From positions 2,728,001 through 2,792,000 of the forward strand of contig NZ_JACYXC010000001.1 of the NCBI RefSeq assembly GCF_016031615.1: DNA of 64,000 nucleotides, given 5' to 3'. The first letter of the stretch is position 1. Every line of letters begins with the position of its first letter. The DNA comes from Streptomyces pactum (GTDB lineage Bacteria > Actinomycetota > Actinomycetes > Streptomycetales > Streptomycetaceae). Below are positions 60,757-64,000 of the stretch, piece after piece. The position numbers were made by a program, and so were the translations under genes. The notes beneath the pieces were generated by a model. It was not told the origin of the DNA. It searched no databases and worked only from the letters and a program-made list of their open reading frames with translations.

Positions 60757-60774
60757 AGCGTTCGGGCCGGTGGG

Positions 60775-61818
60775 TCAGTGTTGGCTCAGGGCGTGGCGGA
60801 CCGCCCGCTCCACGAGGATCGCGGTGTTGGCGTGTCCCGCGGCGTTGGGGTGGATCATCGTGGCGCGCTTGCCGAGGGGAGCGCAGTCCACGTCCGTGCC
60901 GGGGAAGGTGGCGGGCCAGTAGTCCGCGGCGTCGCCGCAGATCCCTTCCATCCACTTGACGCCCTCGGGCTCACAGACGTTGTTGTCCTCACTGGACGAG
61001 TAGAGGTTGACGAAGCGGTCGCCGAAGGACGCCGCGGCCCGCTGGATCCGCTTGTTCAGCGGCTTGAGGACGTCGTCACGCATCCAGTCGATGTCGGCGT
61101 GGGTGGTCGTGCCCAGTTCGGTGAGCGACCCGCGGTCGCAGGCGGTGGCGTCGTTCGGCATGATCGCCGGGTAGCCGATGGTGATCACCTTGGCGTTGGG
61201 CGCAGCCCGGTGCACCTCGGCCAGCATCTCGGTGTATTCGTTCTGAACCCGGTTGAGCCTCTCCCGCACGCTCTCCACCCCCGCGGGCGGGTTGGTGAAG
61301 TACTCGCGGCAGGACTTGTCGGCCGCGCCCAGTTCGAGGCACTTGGGGAAGATGTCACCGAAGGGCAGGCTGTTGCCGCCGATGGCGATGGTGACAACGT
61401 CGGTGTCGGCGTCGAGCCCGGCCCGGTTGATCTGCGTGTCCACCGCGGGCCAGCCGCCGGGCGGGGTCTCGACCGGGCTGATCGGCGTCTGCTTCACCTT
61501 GGCGATGTTCGCGATGACCGCGCTGCTACAGGCGACGTTGGTCAGGCGGACCTTCTTGCCCAATGAGGACTGGGCGAGTTCCCGCTCGACCAGGTTCGGG
61601 TAGGACTCGCTGGTCCGGGCGCAGCCGTCCTGCGACGGATCCCCCAGCGGGGGCACCGGGTCGCCGACGAAGACGCCCGCGGTGAACGAGTCCCCGAGCG
61701 CGGCCCACTCGTACTGGTCGGCCGCACCGGCGGAGCCGGTGGGTAAGAGCGTGGCCGCGGCCAGCGCGAGGCCTACGGCCAGAGCTCGCGTACGCCTGCG
61801 GGAGACGGGGTGTCGCAT
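60775..61818 (-). CDS. Secreted SGNH/GDSL-type esterase or lipase
   Basis: 347 residues. Signal peptide: RRRTRALAVGLALAAATLLPTGSAGAA. Block I is ALGDSFTAG with Ser44; block III is IAIGGNSLPFGD; block V is HPNAAGH with the catalytic His near the end. Cysteines in the middle suggest disulphides. It is an esterase/lipase of the Streptomyces SGNH type. ATG 61818 has GGAGGG upstream; the frame is open to 61944 without a ribosome site. Confidence 0.92.
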   Translation of the reverse strand: MRHPVSRRRTRALAVGLALAAATLLPTGSAGAADQYEWAALGDSFTAGVFVGDPVPPLGDPSQDGCARTSESYPNLVERELAQSSLGKKVRLTNVACSSAVIANIAKVKQTPISPVETPPGGWPAVDTQINRAGLDADTDVVTIAIGGNSLPFGDIFPKCLELGAADKSCREYFTNPPAGVESVRERLNRVQNEYTEMLAEVHRAAPNAKVITIGYPAIMPNDATACDRGSLTELGTTTHADIDWMRDDVLKPLNKRIQRAAASFGDRFVNLYSSSEDNNVCEPEGVKWMEGICGDAADYWPATFPGTDVDCAPLGKRATMIHPNAAGHANTAILVERAVRHALSQH

Positions 61819-62463
61819 GGACCCTCCAAGATCATGTGGAAGACGTCCGGGCGACCGGAACGTGACGCCCGGGGCGGAACGCACCTCAGCCGAGATCATC
61901 TGCGGCGTCACCCCATCGTGTCCGATGAGACGATCCGCCGCCACTCGATCGGCCTAATCCTTCGGCTTTCCCGTCGACTCCTGGCACATCCCGCTAGCGC
62001 TCATGAGCGCGACGGCGCGACCGTGGTCGGTGGATTCGACATCGGTCCCGCTCGGGACCCGTCACGCCCGTTCGGAGCTGCCCTGTCCCGTAACCTCGCG
62101 GACGAAGACGGCGCCCAAGGACTCCGGGCGGACGAACTCCTCCTCCCCGGTTCCGGGCCACGGGTGGAGCCCAAGATGGAGGCAGCTCCGCCGGCCGGCT
62201 TCGACTCCGGAACGCGACCGGAGAGGCTGCGACGGCCCGGTACCCGCGCCCTAACCTCGTCGAAGGGCTCAACGGGATGCGGTACGAGACCCGCCCGCCG
62301 ACGGCAGCCGCGTGCCGGGCACGGGCAGGCCGCCGGCACCCCGCCCCTCCCCTCTCCCGTCTGACCGGGGCGCCCTCGCAGGCTACCCACCACCCGCTAC
62401 ACTGGCGCTTGGCACGCTCCGTCCGTGCCCGCACCACCGGAAGCGCCCAGCGCCTCCAGCCCC
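61819..62463. other. Spacer between SGNH hydrolase and tRNA-Arg
   Basis: 645 bp, no gene supported. The only notable structure is a 14-bp palindrome GCGCTCATGAGCGC at 61997-62010. Confidence 0.45.
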
Positions 62464-62536
62464 GCCTCCGTAGCTCAGGGGATAGAGCACCGCTCTCCTA
62501 AAGCGGGTGTCGCAGGTTCGAATCCTGCCGGGGGCA
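62464..62536 (+). tRNA. tRNA-Arg (anticodon CCT)
   Basis: Acceptor GCCTCCG pairs with CGGGGGC (one T-G). D-arm GCTC/GAGC; anticodon arm CCGCT-CTCCTAA-AGCGG with anticodon CCT; T-arm GCAGG-TTCGAAT-CCTGC. The discriminator is A; the encoded next bases are CAA, so CCA is not encoded. Its 3' half is duplicated at 63690. Confidence 0.95.
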
Positions 62537-62537
62537 C
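62495..62537 (+). repeat. Attachment-site copy 1 (3' half of tRNA-Arg)
   Basis: A 43-bp sequence from the anticodon loop to just past the tRNA end; repeated at 63690-63732 with two mismatches. It is the kind of site used by tRNA-targeting tyrosine integrases. Confidence 0.7.
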
Positions 62538-62761
62538 AACACGTCAAGCCATACCTGAGATTCCTCCCTCAGGGAGGCGCTTTATTCGGCCTCGGACTCC
62601 TCGTCCGGGGCCGTTTGCGTGAGCGAGCGGATCGCCGGGCACCACGAGCACCGCAAGATCCCTTCGCCCCTCACGCACGACTCCGACCTTCCCGGACACA
62701 GCGTGAGGTGACCGCCGAAGACGAGGGCAGCCGAGGCATCCGCCCACGACACATGGCATGA

Positions 62762-62776
62762 CATACTTGAAGTATG
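62762..62776. promoter_or_regulatory. Antitoxin operator overlapping its start codon
   Basis: CATACTT-G-AAGTATG is a perfect dyad that includes the ATG at 62774. CATACT could serve as a -10 for leaderless transcription. RHH antitoxins usually repress at such sites. Confidence 0.5.
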
Positions 62777-63040
62777 GCAACTCGGAAGATCACGATCACC
62801 GTGCCGGAAGAACTGGTGGAATCGATCAAGGAGCGCGTCGATGCGCGTGGGGTCTCCAGTTACATTGCGGCCGCCGCAGCTCATCAAGACGCCATGGACC
62901 GACTGCGCGAGCTGGCTGAACGCCTCGAAGAAGAACATGGCACCGTGACCGACGACGAGCAGCAGGCAGCGCTGGATCGTATCGCCGCAATCGACGGCTG
63001 GCACGACGAGCATCACTCGCATGCAGGCGAGGCCGCGTGA
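62774..63040 (+). CDS. Ribbon-helix-helix antitoxin (VapB-type)
   Basis: 88 residues. RHH DNA-binding start RKITITVPEELVESIKERVDARGVSSYIAAA (strand KITITVP; helices ELVESIKERV and VSSYIAAA). An acidic, helical C-terminus (ERLEEEHGTVTDDEQ, then DEHHSHAGEAA) should bind and neutralise the toxin. The stop overlaps the toxin start (GTGA), the usual antitoxin-first layout. Local A+T content is higher than in the neighbouring core genes, consistent with transfer. Confidence 0.85.
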   Translation: MATRKITITVPEELVESIKERVDARGVSSYIAAAAAHQDAMDRLRELAERLEEEHGTVTDDEQQAALDRIAAIDGWHDEHHSHAGEAA

Positions 63041-63483
63041 GCCGCAGCGTCCGAGCAACAGTGCACCGGCCGCGACGGCGCGTCTTCGTGTTCGACTCCG
63101 AAGCCCTCTCCAAAGCGGTTCACGGCGATCGGGAGATGGCCGCCCTGATCAAAATGGCTCCGCGGCTCGACATCCCCATCGTCACGTCAGCGCTCACAAC
63201 CTTGGAAGCATGGGATCCTCGCGAAACATCGAGGCAGGCCCTGTGGAACTGGGCACTGTCCCGGATCCGCGTCCTGCACACGGAAGACCAACTGATCGCC
63301 GCGGCACGCGACATGCTGAAGACAGCTGGTCTACATGGCCACAAGTACGCCATTGACGCCATCCTGGCGGCTGTGGCCGGGCGGGAAGCCGCACAAGGGG
63401 CCGAGGCAACCGTCTTCACGTCCGACACCGACGACATGACCCAACTCCTGGCGGGGCATCCCGTGCGAGTCGAGAAGGTCTGA
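63037..63483 (+). CDS. PIN-domain ribonuclease toxin (VapC-type)
   Basis: 148 residues. A basic start (RSVRATVHRPRRR) precedes the PIN core. Acidic metal-binding residues are Asp20 in VFDSEAL, Glu57 in TTLEAW, Asp107 in AIDAILAA and Asp130 in TSDTDD. This is a full set, so it is probably an active RNase. GTG 63037 overlaps the antitoxin stop by 4 nt. It lies inside the segment bounded by the tRNA-Arg repeats and may stabilise it. Confidence 0.85.
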   Translation: MSRSVRATVHRPRRRVFVFDSEALSKAVHGDREMAALIKMAPRLDIPIVTSALTTLEAWDPRETSRQALWNWALSRIRVLHTEDQLIAAARDMLKTAGLHGHKYAIDAILAAVAGREAAQGAEATVFTSDTDDMTQLLAGHPVRVEKV

Positions 63484-63567
63484 CGAAACGCCGCCCCTTA
63501 CCTCGCTCCAGCCACTCGCCGGCTCCGCTGAGCGACCTGTGCCCCTCGCCGGACAGCACCCCACTGG

Positions 63568-63611
63568 CACGTATTCGCACACACGGGGACGGGAAGCACC
63601 GTGAATACGTG
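63568..63611. repeat. Inverted repeat CACGTATTC / GAATACGTG
   Basis: Perfect 9-bp arms at 63568-63576 and 63603-63611 with a 26-bp spacer, in the gene-free stretch after the toxin and 79 bp before the second tRNA copy. Possibly an integrase/excisionase arm site or an operator. Confidence 0.4.
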
Positions 63612-63689
63612 AGAACTGCGGAGGAGCGTATCCCCGACCCAGACACGCCGCAGTCGCTATTTCCGCAGGTCAGCGTCGCTCCGAGGAGG

Positions 63690-63732
63690 CTCCTGAAGCG
63701 GGTGTCGCAGGTTCGCATCCTGCCGGGGGCAC
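63690..63732 (+). repeat. Attachment-site copy 2 (tRNA-Arg 3'-half remnant)
   Basis: 41 of 43 bases match 62495-62537. It lacks the tRNA 5' half, so it cannot form a tRNA. It marks the far boundary of a 1.2-kb segment. Confidence 0.75.
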
Positions 63733-63790
63733 CAGCGCGAAGGGCACCTAGGAACGTTCCTGGGTGCCCTTTCGCCATCCAGCCGTCACA

Positions 63791-64000
63791 TCAGCTGTTC
63801 GCCGCCGAGAACTCGTACTCCAGCTCGTAGAGGTACCCGGCCTTGGCCATGACCGTTGCCTCGATCGGCCTGTAGCCCTCGGCATAAACGACCCGCAGCG
63901 TGCGCAACACGGGGAGAGTCCCCGGCAGCCACAGAACCGTGTACCGCTCCTGGGTGGGCAACTGCCGTACCTCTCGCCCATCGCGAAGCCGTGTGGTCGT
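63791..64000 (-). CDS. GntR-family regulator, C-terminal UTRA part (cut by window)
   Basis: The last 69 codons of a gene that continues past base 64000. The visible end reads LPTQERYTVLWLPGTLPVL, RTLRVVYAEGYRPIEATVMAK, then GYLYELEYEFSAANS and TGA. This looks like the UTRA effector domain of GntR/HutC-type regulators, as in KorSA-like regulators of actinomycete integrative elements. It is just beyond the second tRNA-Arg repeat. Assignment rests on a short segment. Confidence 0.6.
   Translation of the reverse strand, partial: TTTRLRDGREVRQLPTQERYTVLWLPGTLPVLRTLRVVYAEGYRPIEATVMAKAGYLYELEYEFSAANS

Noticed and set aside
63690..63732. A second functional tRNA-Arg
   Set aside because: The 5' half of the tRNA is absent; only the 3' half is duplicated.

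Overview
The window has very high G+C, strong G/C bias at third codon positions, frequent GTG/TTG starts and overlapping ATGA/GTGA gene junctions. It also holds lineage-typical genes (hrdD, sepX, desferrioxamine genes desE-desF-desABCD, galU-moeA-moaC-mog). Together these point to the chromosome of a Streptomyces or close relative. There are about 50 protein genes and two tRNAs.

Layout. 1-6.4 kb: an MMPL exporter (cut by the window edge) with its TetR regulator, a tricorn-type protease and a small charged protein. 6.5-11.2 kb: a translationally coupled Baeyer-Villiger-type monooxygenase / hydrolase / SDR operon facing a MerR regulator. 11.5-25 kb: housekeeping genes, namely exonuclease III, acetyltransferases, a PrmC-like methyltransferase with a possible leader ORF, tRNA-Ala, sepX, the molybdenum-cofactor genes mog, moaC and moeA with galU, 5-formyl-THF cyclo-ligase and a penicillin-acylase-family enzyme. 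25-43.8 kb: an ion antiporter, an MFS protein, an FmdB zinc ribbon behind a CIRCE-like element, MTA phosphorylase, a CpaB-like protein, mscL, a truncated acetyl-CoA-synthetase-like protein, LtrA, a P1 peptidase, an SDR, hrdD with a SigR-type promoter and a questin-oxidase-family protein. 44-51.8 kb: regulator/effector pairs (MarR with an extradiol dioxygenase, TetR with a DHA2 exporter, a TetR with an operator array facing two small membrane proteins) and an M6-like protease. 52.1-60.7 kb: the desferrioxamine uptake and synthesis cluster behind one near-consensus iron box. 60.8-64 kb: an SGNH hydrolase, tRNA-Arg(CCT), and a VapBC-type toxin-antitoxin pair bounded by the tRNA and a 43-bp copy of the tRNA 3' half, followed by a cut GntR/UTRA regulator.

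In the des cluster, DesA makes cadaverine from lysine, DesB hydroxylates it, DesC acylates it and DesD oligomerises it. DesE binds the ferrisiderophore for import and DesF probably releases the iron.

The most notable observations are: (i) desA and desB form one uninterrupted 1082-codon frame, but codon bias indicates a one-base excess in a C6 tract rather than a true fusion, and a similar G7 tract sits at the desD end; (ii) a tRNA-Arg attachment-site duplication encloses a toxin-antitoxin module; (iii) a CIRCE-like element lies upstream of an fmdB-type gene; (iv) a Gly/Thr repeat lies just ahead of the autoproteolytic site of the penicillin-acylase-family protein; (v) an adenylate-forming protein lacks its ATP-binding half and is coupled to a 60-residue protein. 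No CRISPR array, insertion sequence or rRNA gene was seen. Many spacers are long, G+C-rich and contain short degenerate tandem repeats.
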